Below, in pieces: positions 24,917 through 38,500 of a stretch of DNA of 64,000 nucleotides. The first letter of the stretch is position 1. Every line of letters starts with the position of its first letter. Origin of the DNA: Rotaria sordida (taxonomy: Eukaryota; Rotifera; Eurotatoria; Philodinida; Philodinidae); assembly GCA_905250125.1 (NCBI GenBank), contig CAJNOL010000248.1, positions 111,934 through 175,933 of the forward strand, read 5' to 3'. The position numbers were made by a program, and so were the translations under genes. Below the pieces are notes generated by a model that was given only the letters and a program-made list of their open reading frames with translations, had not been told where the DNA came from and made no database searches.

Positions 24917-27900
24917 TTATTTGAATAGAAAACTACTTGTGCCAAGATAGGAATCGAGAAATAATCGCCAGTATTGAGCTGTAACGCTACCGACTTCAAT
25001 CTTTTGTTGCTGCATTTCGACATAAGCGATCGTTCCAGCGGTTATCCAGTTGGTATCATCATGTGAATATTGCAAAGTGCCACCATTACCATTTGCTGGA
25101 TTCCACTTAGTTGGATTTTTATGCAATGGTGCAATTGTTACACTTGTTACCGGAACAGGATATGGAAATGTAGCTTTAATCCATTCACCACGACGCATCA
25201 ACGCAGTTGCAGCACCTGTTGTAAACTGACCATCTAACAACGATTCACGTGTATTTTCAGCATTTACTAGCGTGTATGAGGGAGACATAGATAATTTCCA
25301 GTTGTTTAAGTCTGAGAAAAATCGACAATGAGTTATTAGTTTGAAAGATTATTATAAAAGGATGAGACGAACCGACATCTAACGTTCTCAATGATAGTAG
25401 CGTAGTATTTCCAATTTCTCTGTCATAACATGTGGATAAACGCAATACATAAGATGTGCTCGGTTTTAAATCTTGCAAATGATATTTCGTTTCCAAACCA
25501 CGATAGACCTAAAATCAAACAATGTCTAACATTCATTTCTTTTTCTATGGAACTCAGTAGCATCGTTTAATTTTTGTTTGACACCGATATGTTTCTACAA
25601 AAGATCGTGGCAAATCTTAGGACTAAATTCTGACTGTTAAAATCTGATACAGCTATGTAGTTCGAGAAAACTATAGAGTACAACCTTCCTTACTTACGAG
25701 CTAATTAAAGATTTTTTTCTGATTCTTCATATCAAGTATGTTTTTATCATAAATAACATATAGAACAAGTGATTTGTAGAAAAATAAAAGTTTCACTTCA
25801 TGAAATACTTCGATATTTATTTAATCCTGTTGCAATGATTTCCCAAAACAAAAAAAAAGGATGAGAATGTAATTTTTATTACAACGAGTTATTTCCATAG
25901 GTTATGACTCTCATCTGATCGTAATATGAAAAATTCTAAAAGTGAAAATTGCTTTTCAAGTAATTCTACTCATTTTCACTGTAGTCCTACGAAGAAAAAT
26001 CAGTTTCATAATATTGTATTCCATCATTCTATCCTATCGAATATTGCAGTTATTTTGTTTGATTGATAATATTTGCACAAAATTTCTTGATGTAATAATC
26101 AGTTCGAGTGTTCTATTTTTCTATATAGTTCAAAATTTTTTCATTATTTGTGTCTCTTCTTGCTACACTAAAATTAATTTTCGAATTAATTTTCTCAGAT
26201 AATAACGATATCAAATTAAATAATTTAATAGAAACTAAATTAAACTTTGAACCTAGATTCAAGTGTAGAAAGATCTGCAACTCCTTGATATAGGTCATCT
26301 TTCACTTCAGAAGAAATTCATGATCTATATCTTTCACGTGATCTTCGAAAAAAAAAATTTAACTGAAATCAATATTCTCCTCTTATTTCGGAAAATATAG
26401 CATGGACTCAATAGATTCAAATTGGCTTTTTATGGAAAGTAAAGGACGCATACTTCATTGAAATTATTATTGTCTTGTTTAAGTTCTAAAATGTAAGCAG
26501 TTATAGATGATTCATAGTCAATTAGTTCCCATTCAACTTCAAGATTAGTTCCACCAACTTTACACTTTTGTTGAACAAATAATGGTGCAGCTATAATAGA
26601 AAGTCGATCTTATTTTTTATATATTGAGAAGAAAATAAACACGTACGTATTTCTCCTATAATTCCTGAGGTTTTGATCATTTCGAGAAGGATCTGAATTG
26701 AAATATGAAATGGAATCGAATCAGTCAAATGAGCTTGATGATGATATTCAACACTTTCAATTTCAAGTTTTTTCATTTGATCAATAATAGCTTTAGATTG
26801 AGACAATGCAGCAAAATCATTGAGAGTTAATATATGTCTTCCTTCTTCTAAACATTTATTTAAACTTGAATTGATATTGCTAAGATCTTCTTGTTTCGAA
26901 TAAATATGATCGCGAGATGTCTGAAAAAAATTTAATAAATCTTTAGAATATAGAGAAATTTATTATCATACTTGAGACTTTTGTTGTAATTGTGTTTTTA
27001 ATATTTTTCGTCTAGCTTCTACACATTCTGCAATTCGATTAAATTCCTTGTCAATTTCTTGATTACTTTTCAATTCACTAATGTCAATATCTAATAGAAA
27101 TATCATAAAAAAAAACGAATCTTCTATAAAAAACCAATTGTTTAATCTTACTTTTAAGTGCTTGTTGTAATTGATTGAATTCATTCGTAAATGTTGTTTT
27201 TAATTTTCGAATTTTCTCGAGATATTCATTTACTAAATTTTTTTCTCCATTTGCAACATCTACAACTGATTTTACTTCATCACTATGTTGTTTATGAATA
27301 TCAACCGATAGACATGCAACACAACAAACATCCTACATGAAAATTAACATTTGATATTTTTTGAATAAATTAGAATTGCATTTACAAAAAGAAATCATTG
27401 ATGAATTTAGTACTATATAATACAATCTCACTGATGTTTACTAATCAACAATGGTTTCATCATTGTTCTCATATTAAATATCTATTTATGATTTAATCAT
27501 TTAGTAAAAAAGATAAATTCTAAAGATATTATGGTTGAAATCAAAAAGCGATAGAGACCGAATCTCATTCTGTCAACTTGCTCAAGATTGATTCTCATAG
27601 AAAACAGCTGTTGATAATTCTTCGTAAATTAAAGACGATACTTCCATCAACTAATTTCATTGTCATTGAGAGTAACATAGGTACTCTACTTATTGTTTAC
27701 GTAATATATGTGACTGAATTATGCTGGCATTATAACCACTGCATTCCGAAGACGAAAGCATTATAATCCAATTTCTACTGAATGGGTTTGAATAAATTTT
27801 TTTTACACGCTTCTCAGTTCGTATCCTACTTACAGTAAAATTTTTAAATCTTTTGATCTTCGGCGTCATCTGTTTATAAAAGTCATTTTCTTGTCTCAAA

Positions 27901-29301
27901 ATTTTGATTACATGAAAATAATTTTTTATAGTTATTTTGATTCAGAAAAAATGAATAAATTATTCACGATAAACTTAGAATATGAAATTATTTGCGTTAT
28001 AGAAAAATTTATGCAATTAATACAGATGTAGGATATGTGACTATTTTAGTTCAGTCACGGTCGTGAGCGATGGCAATCACGTCGACTACTAGTCCTGACA
28101 GAATCTTTCGATAAGAAAGTTTTCAAGAAACCTTCTTAGTCAAATAAAACACTAAAAGTAAATGGAACAAGTGTCTATTATTTTATTAAATGTTCCGATA
28201 GACTTTTGATTTTGTTTCTTTGATTTCTTAGTAACGATATGAGATTAGCAGATGATTTATTAAATCTTTTTTAACTAGTCAGCCGGTAATTTATGATAAA
28301 AAATTTCAGCTCTGAAGTGATTACCATCCACGAGTAAACAGTATTTCACTTGAAAAAAGTATCACAGTAGATTAAAATGATAGTTATTTAGAGAAAATAG
28401 AAGTTCATTTTACCTTCTTTGACTGTAACGGACTTCTCTCAGATTGACAGGTGTTTTTAGATATACAATGGGGATTTTTGAAACCTTGCATATCCGAAAA
28501 GTATGAGGATGGAGTGGAGTATGTGAGAATGTCACTCTCACTTTCACATCCTTAAAATATGCATAAATATGTGTAGGTAGATTTCTGCATACGCTCATCA
28601 GTTTCTTCCTTTCAAAATCGTTCTATTGATATCCGATGATAAGATATAAAAATTCATTTGGGAATTTTATCTCGAGAAGTATTCATAAAACTCGATTTCT
28701 TTTTGCAAAATTCAAAAATGAACAGTTGGGAAAATATTTGATCTATATACAACTAATGAAGATCTATCGAATGTACGAAACAATTTTTCTTCATATTTAC
28801 TTTTTATTTTTCTCGATTTTTTTAAAATTTCAAACAATATAACACCAGTGCAATTTATCCATATAATTACTTAGCTTGTATTCATAACTCATTTTTATAT
28901 TTGTTTCGTATACTTATTTTTACGAAGACTATAGTGAAACATAACTAATCTACTCTAAATTTTCGTTTTTTTCATCTACAAATCTTAACCTATTTTAGAT
29001 TGTTTTTATTATCGAACTTTAATTCATTTATTTAAATTGATGAGTATTTTCTTACCTTGCAAAATAAACAATATAAACAAAGTGGCATGTGATGAGCTTT
29101 ACAATTTTGTGGTTTAGTAGTTTCATTGTTGATGATAATGAATTTTTCATCAATAGGAACAATTTTGTGTGACTTCTGTGACTTAAGTGAATGTGCAAAA
29201 GTATTATGTTGATCACAAAAATTAGCATCATCTTGAACACAGTACCATGTGGCATTTGTATCGCATTCATTGCACAATTCCGTATGTTGTCTAGAGGTCA
29301 T
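24917..29301 (-). CDS. TRIM-like protein: two B-boxes, coiled coil, FN3, discoidin-like
   Basis: Seven exons (transcript order): 29056-29301, 27152-27332, 26972-27090, 26647-26920, 26454-26590, 25373-25508, 24917-25311; 1488 nt, 495 residues. Residues 10-46 are a first B-box (CNECDTNATWYC, then CDQH); residues 67-100 a second (CKAHHMPLCLYCLFC across the exon join to CVACLSVDIHKQH). A long coiled coil follows to about 272, then an FN3 domain (about 274-364, YHLQDLKPSTSYVLRLST) and a galactose-binding/discoidin-like segment (365-495: GEWIKATFPYPVPVTSVTI, QYWRLFLDS). No RING is present, so ubiquitin-ligase activity is not expected by itself. Related vertebrate TRIM9/67-class proteins end in FN3-SPRY; the discoidin-like end is unusual. 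The donor GTTCGT after 25373 was chosen because it is the one that keeps frame. Introns of 945 and 1723 bp show no recognised element. Confidence 0.85.
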
Positions 29302-29539
29302 TTTAATGTAAAAACAAGTCAATTTTATTAAGAGAAATGTAACGAAAGAAATGCTGATGTTGTAAGATAAGTAAAATGTGTAACAAGTGACACAAAATTT
29401 TCTTTTCTTTTCTTGCCCGTAATAGTTTACTCTCTGGTTTTATTTTTCTTATTTTTTATTTTGTGACTCTCAAAGAATCGTTCTGTTGAAGAAATGTGCC
29501 CTGGTTTTAGAGAACGAAGAAAATGAATCATAATAAACT

Positions 29540-29985
29540 ACGTATGTCGCACATTTTTTTCGCAGTACCGCTGGTATAGTGCTTACGACTTTCTGTTCCA
29601 ACTATAAACGATTGTAAAGAATGTTTTCTACTTAAATTCGAATTTATTATTAGAAAGAATTCAAATTCATCCAGAAAAAAAAACAGTTTCAGAATATTTT
29701 TTAGCAATAAAAATTTTTGCAGCACCATCTATAATAAAAAATTTATCTCATAACTGAAACCGATTTGAATCCTGTAGCTCGTACAGGCGGCTCAGACGCA
29801 TCAATGGTATCCGAATACATCGAAATCGACTCAATTCTGTTAGTTTTAACAGATTTCAAAAATATTGACCCGTTTTGATACCATATACCATGATACGTCA
29901 CTTTCAAAAAAAAACCGGCAATCAACTCTGGAATAGCGCGTATTAGACCGATCGATATACCGATGGTTTTTGTCTGTCTTGAATC
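29540..29985 (+). repeat. Dispersed 0.4-kb repeat, copy 2
   Basis: Same-orientation match to 23820-24150 with an A-rich insertion in the middle (about 29660-29765). It lies just upstream of the TRIM-like gene. The minus-strand open frame at 29743-30000 is a by-product. Confidence 0.7.
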
Positions 29986-30169
29986 ATATGGGGAATACAT
30001 AACGGTATTGAGAAAAGAAGAAGAAGAGACAAGAATTATTGGTATTTTTTCAACTTTTTTTTTTTTGTAAAATATCAGAGAATTCTATTTACATCTATAA
30101 ACAGAATAAAACAGGTATGATGCGTTTTCCCTTTTGTTTCTCTTCTCACATGTGACAGAGGAAAATTTT

Positions 30170-31320
30170 TTTCTAAAACAACATTACCATTTCGTTGATC
30201 CTGCTTGTGACGGTAAAAGGCATCATATGTGTGTGCATGTCAGTAGAGAAAAAGCAAAGTGTTCTGCTAAATAAATATGATTTTTTTGAACAAGTCTTTC
30301 TTTTAATGATACGTTATTCCGTCTAACGGATGATGTAAAAGTTCCTGCACAAATGGCGGTTTATTTTTTATCGGCTAAAATATGTGTTTGCAAACTTGAA
30401 AATTCTTATACAAAATCTATGTCGAAAGCTATTTCTAATTGTATATTCAAAGAAGTTCATTCATGGCCTGTCTGTCAGTAAGTAACACATCTTTCAACAG
30501 CACTAAAATGTGGTCTGTAAAAGGAAACGAATATTATAGAAGGAACGACGAATCTTTTGATATTTTATATTTTTCTTTCGGTTCATTTCATGAGATAGCG
30601 TTTATATTTTCTCTATTAAATTAATTATTAGCTCTATTCTCGACAAACTATGTGGAAAATATTATGAAATTCTTTAAGATAACATTGACAGAATTCATCT
30701 TCGAACCTCTAGCCATTTTCAGATTGATGTTGGCATTGTTTTGTTCGATGTTCGATCTTGTCATTTCTAGGCGTTGTCTCAAATATATTCATAATTCTAG
30801 TATCTAAGGTTATTCGTAGCCATTATGTCAACTGATTTTTATAAAAAAAAGCATCATTCACATCTTAAAACTTCTATTGGCTCATCATCATTGTTACATT
30901 GAGTTTTTCCATCATTTCTAACATCATTGCTTTTCAAATATTCGATCACATCAACTAAACTGATACCGTACTGTTTTCTGTCAGGTTTGTACGGAATTAA
31001 AAGGCGCATCTAACCGAAACAGAACAGCAACATACAATGGGTTCTATTGGACAGAATAAAAATTCTAAGAGATTAGTTTTTTTCGTGCCCATTACTTTGA
31101 TATGTTTTTACGCGTCTAATTTTAGTGCTGTTTAAAGACGTACTCCGTGGTGAAAGACAGTACATGATAGAACTTTTCTAAACATACAGTTAGAACAAGC
31201 TTTCGATGTATATTCTATACAAACACTGTCGAGTTCGTCCACATATCCTTTGTCCAATGAAAAATGAATTGACATTTGTGCAGGAACTTTTGCTTCTGTC
31301 ATTATCAAAAAATGGAAAAA
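30170..31320. repeat. Inverted pair of coding-like relics
   Basis: Plus strand 30330-30525 and minus strand 31310-31095 are inverted diverged copies. Both encode a related peptide: KVPAQMAVYFLS on the plus copy and KVPAQMSIHFSLDKGYVDEL on the minus copy, the latter continuing SVCIEYTSKACSNCMFRKVL for about 55 uninterrupted codons. The shared nucleotides AAAGTTCCTGCACAAATG are nearly exact. The family is not recognised; a transposon-borne gene is likely. Confidence 0.55.
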
Positions 31321-32049
31321 ATGAGTAATATCATACCAGGATGCTTATAGGACAACTGAAATAATGAATGATTGATTATGTCAATTCAGACGAAAAAGAA
31401 AAAAATCCCAAATAGCTTTATTTATATTAGGCGACTTGGATCACCATTTTACAAGAGTAATGATAATTTCTCACGGGGTACCAAAAGTACTGGCGTCTGT
31501 AGTATAACATCTTATAGCAAGCTCGAGGAAGTTTTCTCTCTATGTTTATTGATATCCCTAATACTCGTTCTAAAATTTGACAACATTTCATCATTCTTCA
31601 GTTTATATTATCATACTTAGAGATAAGCAAAAATAGTGACGGTTTGACAAAAAATATATATCACAAGCAAAATTATACTTACGCAGAGTTAGTTGTAGTT
31701 AGACATGAAAGAGCTGAAGCTTTATAAATTAATTCTTGTTCTCACTATCAGCAGAGAAAAAATGTAATTATTTCATTAAATAAAGCAACAGAATATTTAT
31801 TTTCACATATTTAATCGTATGATAAGTACATCGATGACTTCTTTTGCAACATGAGAAGTTGAATCTCGAAAACAATTTTACAAACAAGCAAATGAATATC
31901 TTAAAACTTTAAATAGCAAATTTTAAGTAAAGACAGTGATCATGTAAGCTATGAATGGAAAAATTCTTCATTGCCTTACGAATAAGTGCTCATCAGATTT
32001 CGATTCTCATTTTACACCTTAATATCGCATATCGTTGGTCATACATTGC

Positions 32050-32325
32050 TGACTAGAGACTTTTCCTATATGATGCAATAACTAATAAACTGATACTAGT
32101 ATATGAAGCGATGTGTGATGTTTATAATCGCACCCATGTTGAAACAGCTCACACAGGATGCAACAAATTTCTAGATAGTTTATCAATGTATTATAGCTGG
32201 TATAATCGATATCTATTGCAGATCTTTATAAAAAAAATTATTCTTCATGTCAAAAAAGAAAATCCATAATAAAACCTATGTTACCAAAACCAATCATTTT
32301 ATTAGGTAAGACACATTGCTCCTTT
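32050..32325 (+). pseudogene. Retroelement integrase zinc-binding relic
   Basis: Plus-strand reading gives KLILVYEAMCDVYNRTHVET then AHTGCNKFLDSLSMYYSWYN, and after a frame change CQKRKSIIKPMLPKP. The spacing His-x-His-like followed by Cys-x-x-Cys-x-Lys-x-K resembles the H2C2 finger preceding retroelement integrase cores and their KRBA2-like host relatives. Frame-broken and not followed by a catalytic core. Confidence 0.4.
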
Positions 32326-32335
32326 ATATCATCTT

Positions 32336-33062
32336 CTTAAGGCTCTCCGCCCTTAAAAATCGATCTCAGGTAAGATACACTGGAATCACATGAAATTTTC
32401 AGGATATGTTGGGGCTGTAATGGGGTGTCTATAGTAAAATTTTCAGCTCTATATTATGGCCTGTGAGGGAGATATCCACCAAACAAGGGTCAAAAAAATC
32501 TCATTTCGTCTTCAAAAATTTTCTGTGGTCTTCAGTCTATATATTTAATTTTTTCTATTTGCAAGTGCATGTCAGAATGCAGTGCCTATGAGAGCCCTTT
32601 TTTAGAAACTCTTATCTTTCAAGCGAAGAAAAGGACTGACAAGTTCAATTACTCGAAAAACCCTAAAAAATGGCGCTCAAATTGTAAAAGTACTTTTCAA
32701 TATACGACTAACAAAGCTTCATTCAAAAAATGAGCTCTCATAGGCACCGCAGTTTCACACGTTCTTGTAAACAAAATAAAAGATATTCGACTAAATATCA
32801 TGTTGTTGTGGTAGAGTGCCGCTGGAGATGCATCATCAAATCCACGTTCTGAGAAAAACAAAGAGTGATTTTCGGCTTTTTGTAAAAACAGCTTTTTTTT
32901 CGAATAGGGGATGAGAAAAGTCTTTCAAAATTTTTGGACAAAAAGAAGCGCCAAATAAAAAATTTTTTCGCATATGAGAGAGCAGATGAAGGGCTATTTC
33001 TCCATGAATTTATCTCAATTTCGATGATTCTGGCGAAAAGTGACTTTTTTGAGGAAGCCTTA
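32336..33062 (-). repeat. Transposon-derived repeat, copy 1
   Basis: Read on the minus strand this matches 46787-47385 on the plus strand: CAAAAAAGTCACTTTTCG, then AGAATCATCGAAATTGAG-like text, then GTGCCTATGAGAGC and TTCAGGATATGT near the end. It contains an inner inverted repeat (about 32555-32775). The low-coordinate end TTAAGGCTCTCCGCCCTTAA resembles a terminal repeat. It continues into the mariner relic at 33070-33420. Confidence 0.65.
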
Positions 33063-33069
33063 AGTTCTT

Positions 33070-33420
33070 CTTCTGGAATATACTTCACCATCTTGAAACC
33101 TCTTGAAGTAGCGATTCTTCCTTTGTTTGATCAATCAAATTATTCTTGATATAATCATTTAGCCAAAAGTCACGTGGCCAAAGATCTAGTGAATATGATG
33201 GATGTGTCATTATTTCAATACTTTCTTCTGTTAAATAATGAATAATATTGGGACGTGTATGAGGCCGGTCATTATCATGAAGCAATTTGATATATTTTGT
33301 ACGTGATGATTTTTCTTGTTTCCGTAATTCATTGATAACAGGCTTGAGACAATTTTCAATACAATAGTTGTGAACCCACGGGTTGAAAGAGCTGATTTAT
33401 TTACACGAGATAACTAACTG
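33070..33420 (-). mobile_element. Tc1/mariner transposase fragment
   Basis: Minus-strand frame encodes the C-terminal half of a mariner-type transposase: LLHDNDRPHTRPNI carries the second catalytic Asp, and YSLDLWPRDFWLNDYIK the third acidic position (family pattern YSPDLAPCDFWL). The spacing fits the DD34D class. The N-terminal DNA-binding region is missing and the frame breaks after the third motif, so it is inactive. Confidence 0.85.
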
Positions 33421-33892
33421 AACTAACTAAACAAATGAACTGACAACGGACGATCTCTCACTCTACAAATACTATCGAAATGTAATATTCTAGAACATGA
33501 GATCAGCAAATATTACAGAAAAGAGAAATGAAAAATGTGGAAAGTTTCAAAATATACTCAAACGTTCGACAAGGGTTAGTCAAATATTCACGTAGCCATT
33601 ATATTATAGACTTTATCTAAAAGAATGCTAGGATTAAATCCAAGATAGAGTCGCTATATGCATTATTATAGACGAGGTATTTCACTATGTATTCATGCAA
33701 TAAAACCTTCGATACTAAGTGTTTAATAAAATTTAAAATGCCAAGGCCAGAACTTCTGGTATGCCCTAAGTATCGTTTTTTGTATTTCGTTTTTTAAATC
33801 GTAATGCAGAGCCTTAATGAGTGCTTATATCTTAATAAACAAACTTGAAATCCATTAGTGAATTAACTCTACGTTTATTTAATTATTTTACA

Positions 33893-34470
33893 CTTAAGGG
33901 GGCTCCCTCTAAAACGAAATTTTTTTCGATCATCCAATGATGATGAAATTTCCAGTGGAAGTGTATCTCGAGCTAGATAGCTCACACTAAAAATTTCAGC
34001 ACGATACATTGAGTCTACGAAGAGTTACCATAAGGCTATGGGTCAAAATTTAGGTGTCCATGCGTCCCAAATTTCTCTACCATTTCGAATGCTAGAAAAT
34101 TCGGACTGGTTCTAAAATGTAGCCAAGATGTGGCGCTACCGTTTAATAGGACTCAATTTTTCGATTCTTTCCTAGTTTGTGTTTTTAGAAAATTTCTCTG
34201 ATGAAATATGAAAAAGCCACTATGGAGAGGTCCAGAAAAGTTAGTTTCTTATAAATATTTATGAGGAAATCGAAAAGTCCGACTCTGTTGACTTGTAGAG
34301 CTAATTTTTTCCTTCCTGTTGACACCAAGACTAGCTTTCTAGCATTTTAAATAGCGGAGAAATCTGGGACGTACGGAAACATAAAAATCAAAAATCCTAT
34401 TTTGAGAAAAAACCTTATTTTCTCCTATGGGAGGTTCAGAAAAGCCTGTGAAATATCCTTAAATCTCATC
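33893..34470. repeat. Palindromic element with mariner-like end
   Basis: Arms about 34050-34190 and 34240-34385 are inverted (TGCGTCCCAAATTTCTC against GAGAAATCTGGGACGTA; GCTAGAAA against TTTCTAGC). The left boundary TTAAGGGGGCTCCCTCTAAA at 33895 resembles the ends of the repeats at 32336 and 47385. Probable non-autonomous element. Confidence 0.6.
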
Positions 34471-34604
34471 ATAAAATCAATAAACTATAGTGTATTCAAA
34501 AGTAGACACTTAGCTCTATCTAACGAGCTATAAATAACAAAATCGACAAACTTGACCAAAATTGACATTTTTTGGGGGACTCTTCAGCACAACACGTAAT
34601 CAGC

Positions 34605-34745
34605 AGATTATTTCGACACAAGTCGATTGCTGAAAAAGCAAGAGTTGAGATCAGCAGATTGATTTGCATCTTTGATATACAAGTCCGTCTGTTTTTCGAC
34701 TGAATTACATTCTCACATCTGCACACTATACAAAATAATTAAGTT
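34605..34745 (+). repeat. Direct repeat, left copy
   Basis: Matches 35268-35400 in the same orientation, 0.66 kb away: TCGATTGCTGAAAAAGCAA against TCGATTACTGAAAAGCAAA, then AGCAGATTGA, then CTGTTTTTCGACT. The spacing would fit remnants of short long-terminal repeats, but no retroelement coding is seen between them. Confidence 0.65.
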
Positions 34746-35267
34746 ATTTTCTACTAAAAATACAAAGACTAGTGCATATCAGAATGAACCAATGATGAAA
34801 CGAAAAATTATATGTACAATTGAAACAATGAATATCATCAATGTTGTTATTATCCGTGTATTAAATATGATTTATTTCAATATCAAACAAATATTTATTC
34901 TTGATTCAACGAAAATAACTGACTGAAATACTATCCAATTCAAATCTTGTTTTTTGTTTACTAATATAATCCAATCTAAATCTGGTATTTTTATATCAAT
35001 TAAAATTAGATCGATCCAAAACGACTGGTATCAAAAAATAACCAAATAAATCAAAAGTATTCAAATTTTAATATATTAATTAACAAATGCCCATAAGTAT
35101 TCTTTCATTTTTCTGTATTGTCGTGCTTGAAATTGTAGCATAGTCCTGATGGATCTTAATATTTCAATAAAACAACATGAAACATATTAGCAAATTGAAC
35201 TCTGCATTTCTTTAAATATTTCTAATCAAACCAAACAAATTTATTATTCTATGATTATTTTGCGATT

Positions 35268-35400
35268 CAACTAAATCGATTACTGAAAAGCAAAAGTTGA
35301 GAATAGCAGATTGAACTTGTCTTTTTTTAAAAGCTAAGTCTTTCTGTTTTCGACTCATTCACTCACACACCAAACTATATATTTTATTAAGAAAAGAAAA
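35268..35400 (+). repeat. Direct repeat, right copy
   Basis: See 34605-34745. It ends about 170 bp downstream of the NHL gene stop codon on the opposite strand. Confidence 0.65.
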
Positions 35401-35568
35401 AGAATTAGTATATTAGTAGAGATAATGTGCGAGAAGAAACTACAATGCAAATCACCCATGGCTACTACGTCGATAGATACGAAAACTAAAAGCAAACTAT
35501 GTTTAAAGTATACACGAATGAGTAAAAAAAAGGAAACATGTTCAAAGTTCGATTGAGAACGACTAAGC

Positions 35569-38500
35569 CTAAGTTTGAATACACGTGAACATTTGTATGC
35601 GGTTATTGTTTGTGTCGACTACATACAAATTACCTTGATTGTCAAGTCTAACGACAGAGGATGCATTAAATGCGGAGGCACTAATGCCAGCTATTCCAGT
35701 TCCAGCAATGGTAGTGCCAACCGTTTGACCAGGTGTAAAAAATTGTATGCGATTATTGTCCCTATCGGCTACATACATATTTCCCGTGGAATCGAATGTT
35801 ACACCAGTGGGATTGTGTAGTTGTGTTGCTGCATTACCAGAGACTCCAGTAGTACCAGCAAGAACTGTCCCTGTAGTGGCTCCTATAACCCAACGAACAA
35901 TATTGTGAGCCGCAGTATTAGCGATCACCAGACTATTTGTTGTTGAATCGAAAAAGATACCATTTGGAGTGCTCAACTGATTAGCAGCATTTCCAGCTCC
36001 ATTACCACCAGCAGCCGTACCAATAGCTCTTGTGATTGGATCGATTTGTGCCACACGTTGAGTGTCCCCCCGATCAGTGACGTAAACTGTGCCCGTGTTG
36101 GGATTAAGTGTAATATCGGACGGACTGGCTAATCCTGAAAACATACACATGTTTCAATGAAACACAACAATATTTGATGAAACTTTTCGAATGATTTCTT
36201 TCACAAAACATGATTTCTATTTATGAGAGAGTAGTGGCGTATCCTGGATTTTTTTGAGCACTGGACAAAACCCGAGCAGAGATAGATCGTGAACTGAGTT
36301 ACTATAGGTAATTGTAGAAGCTTATTGGACAATTATTGCTTCTCAATGTTTTCCTTGGGTAATGAACTGCAATTTTAGTAATTTGGCACTACTGACCTAT
36401 CTTTGCTTGTTTTCAAAATATTCTTTCGGTCTAAAGAGCATGGCAAACAATCGGATATTGTTGCTCCAGGATTGAAAACTTTTTTTCTGGTGTATGAGAG
36501 CAATTTTAAGCAGTTTTTTTTGAAAATATTGAAATCTTGCATAAAGAAAGTAGTAATCGAAGATTTTACAAGTACATTTTCAGACATATTTGACTTTCAA
36601 AACCAGAATGACTAGTATTTATTATTTAATCCACTGAAAACTTTTAGAAGTAATGTATCTTCTAAAGCTAACGCATAACAATAAGTTCTTTTGTGCATAT
36701 AAAAATATCTTTAGTTCTGAATCCAAAGTGAATCTTCGCTTTCAAACTATGAACATGTGTTCTATATATATGAATGCACAGGTAATACCACGGAAGACGG
36801 CAACTGTCAGAAACAGTTGTTGAAAAATTTGACTAATAAAATTTAGATATGAATCTGAACGACAGAAGAAAAATTTATTCATATCGGAGTAACTGAAAAA
36901 TTATCTCTCATGTTTACTTCGGGTGTCTCATATGGCGAAGTTTTTTAATGACAATGTAGAAAATTCAATTCTAAAGATTAATAATCTAGAGAATGCAACA
37001 GTTTTCATATTTTCTGCTTGCAGACCCAAAAATTCGTTCATTATTTAATGATTCTCTATCGAAAGCAGCAACTGTTTGAAATGTAATCAAAAATTTTGAG
37101 CCGAAGAATCGACCATCCAATTGAAGAACATCGGAACTCACGTATTACGTTGCAAATCCAAAAATTATTCCTATCGCATATTTTCATGCAGCATATGGCT
37201 ACACTCTCTGTTAGTGACTTGCATAGCCATGACTATAGCTTGAGAGATCAGACATTTTTAAAGATAAATAATGAAAATCTACAAGAAAACTGAGTGAAAA
37301 GAAAACTTACTTTATGTATATATGTTAGCTAATCAGCGCGCGTTATGTAACAATCGAAGACTGCTGCAGAAGATAGTATTTAAACAGCTCTGTATATAGC
37401 ACCCGCAAAATATCTGATAAAACATTTGTCGCAGCACATTGTACTCATGAGAAGTTATGATATATAGGTTGATGATATACGATTTCTGGAAAAATGAGAC
37501 TACTAGTAAAATAATTATTAATGTGTTAGAACTCGATGAAATCGATTCAGGTTTTGTGTGTTTAAAGTTCTATCAACTAGGTACATGTTCATGAGTGAAA
37601 CAGTCAAAAGTGTTCTAATTCATACGAAACATCAGAGTCGCAGTGTGAATGACATGAAGTTTCAGATTTCATGATATACCAAAATATTCAGATTACAGTT
37701 TGTGTCATCAATCAGAGTGCACTAAGGAAGACATTCTTGATAAGATTCGGCTAACAGAACCTTAGAAAGTTTGAGTTCCAGTGTAGCAGATACTTTGGGC
37801 GACACTATGAAAGGTTAGTATCTAGAGATGAAGGCTGATGTTTGAATACAGCACTTAAAGTAAACTTTAACAGTCATTTGGTCTAAATGTGAGAACTAAA
37901 CTTAGGTTCGAAAATATTTGACTCTATGTTCTCATAAAATGCCATACAAGATATCGAACGTCTAGTAAACTGCTGACGACTCAACCTCCATTGTCCACAG
38001 ATACGTATATTTTAAGGCTTCTTCTAGTAATATTGACCTCTACTACTGGACAATATGTGAGCTTGAAATCAAGAAAACAGTCCGGCTACTTTGATCGTTA
38101 CATGAAATTATAGGCGCAAGGACTGTACCATAATGGTTTCATTATCCTTTCTTTAAATTAGCATTTCATCTTAGTTCTTCTTTTCGATTTAGCTGGACTT
38201 TTTTTCGACTATCTATTTTAGCTAATTCGATTTCAAGAGACTTTTGACGAAAAGTACACTATGTACTCTTTAGCAGGAAAATAATACAAGACAAATTTTT
38301 TCTCGATCAGAGAATAGAGGATCATCATTTGATTGAAACCATATGGAAAATCACTACTTGTTTTGATAAATGTCGAAGGAATTCAAAACTTCTAAAACCT
38401 AGCTTAGATGCACATTATCCACGTCTAAAATATAGCCTTGAAATCGATTTTTAATCGAAATGACTCTGCAATTTCTGCGTTTCTTCCTCGGTTTTTCATA

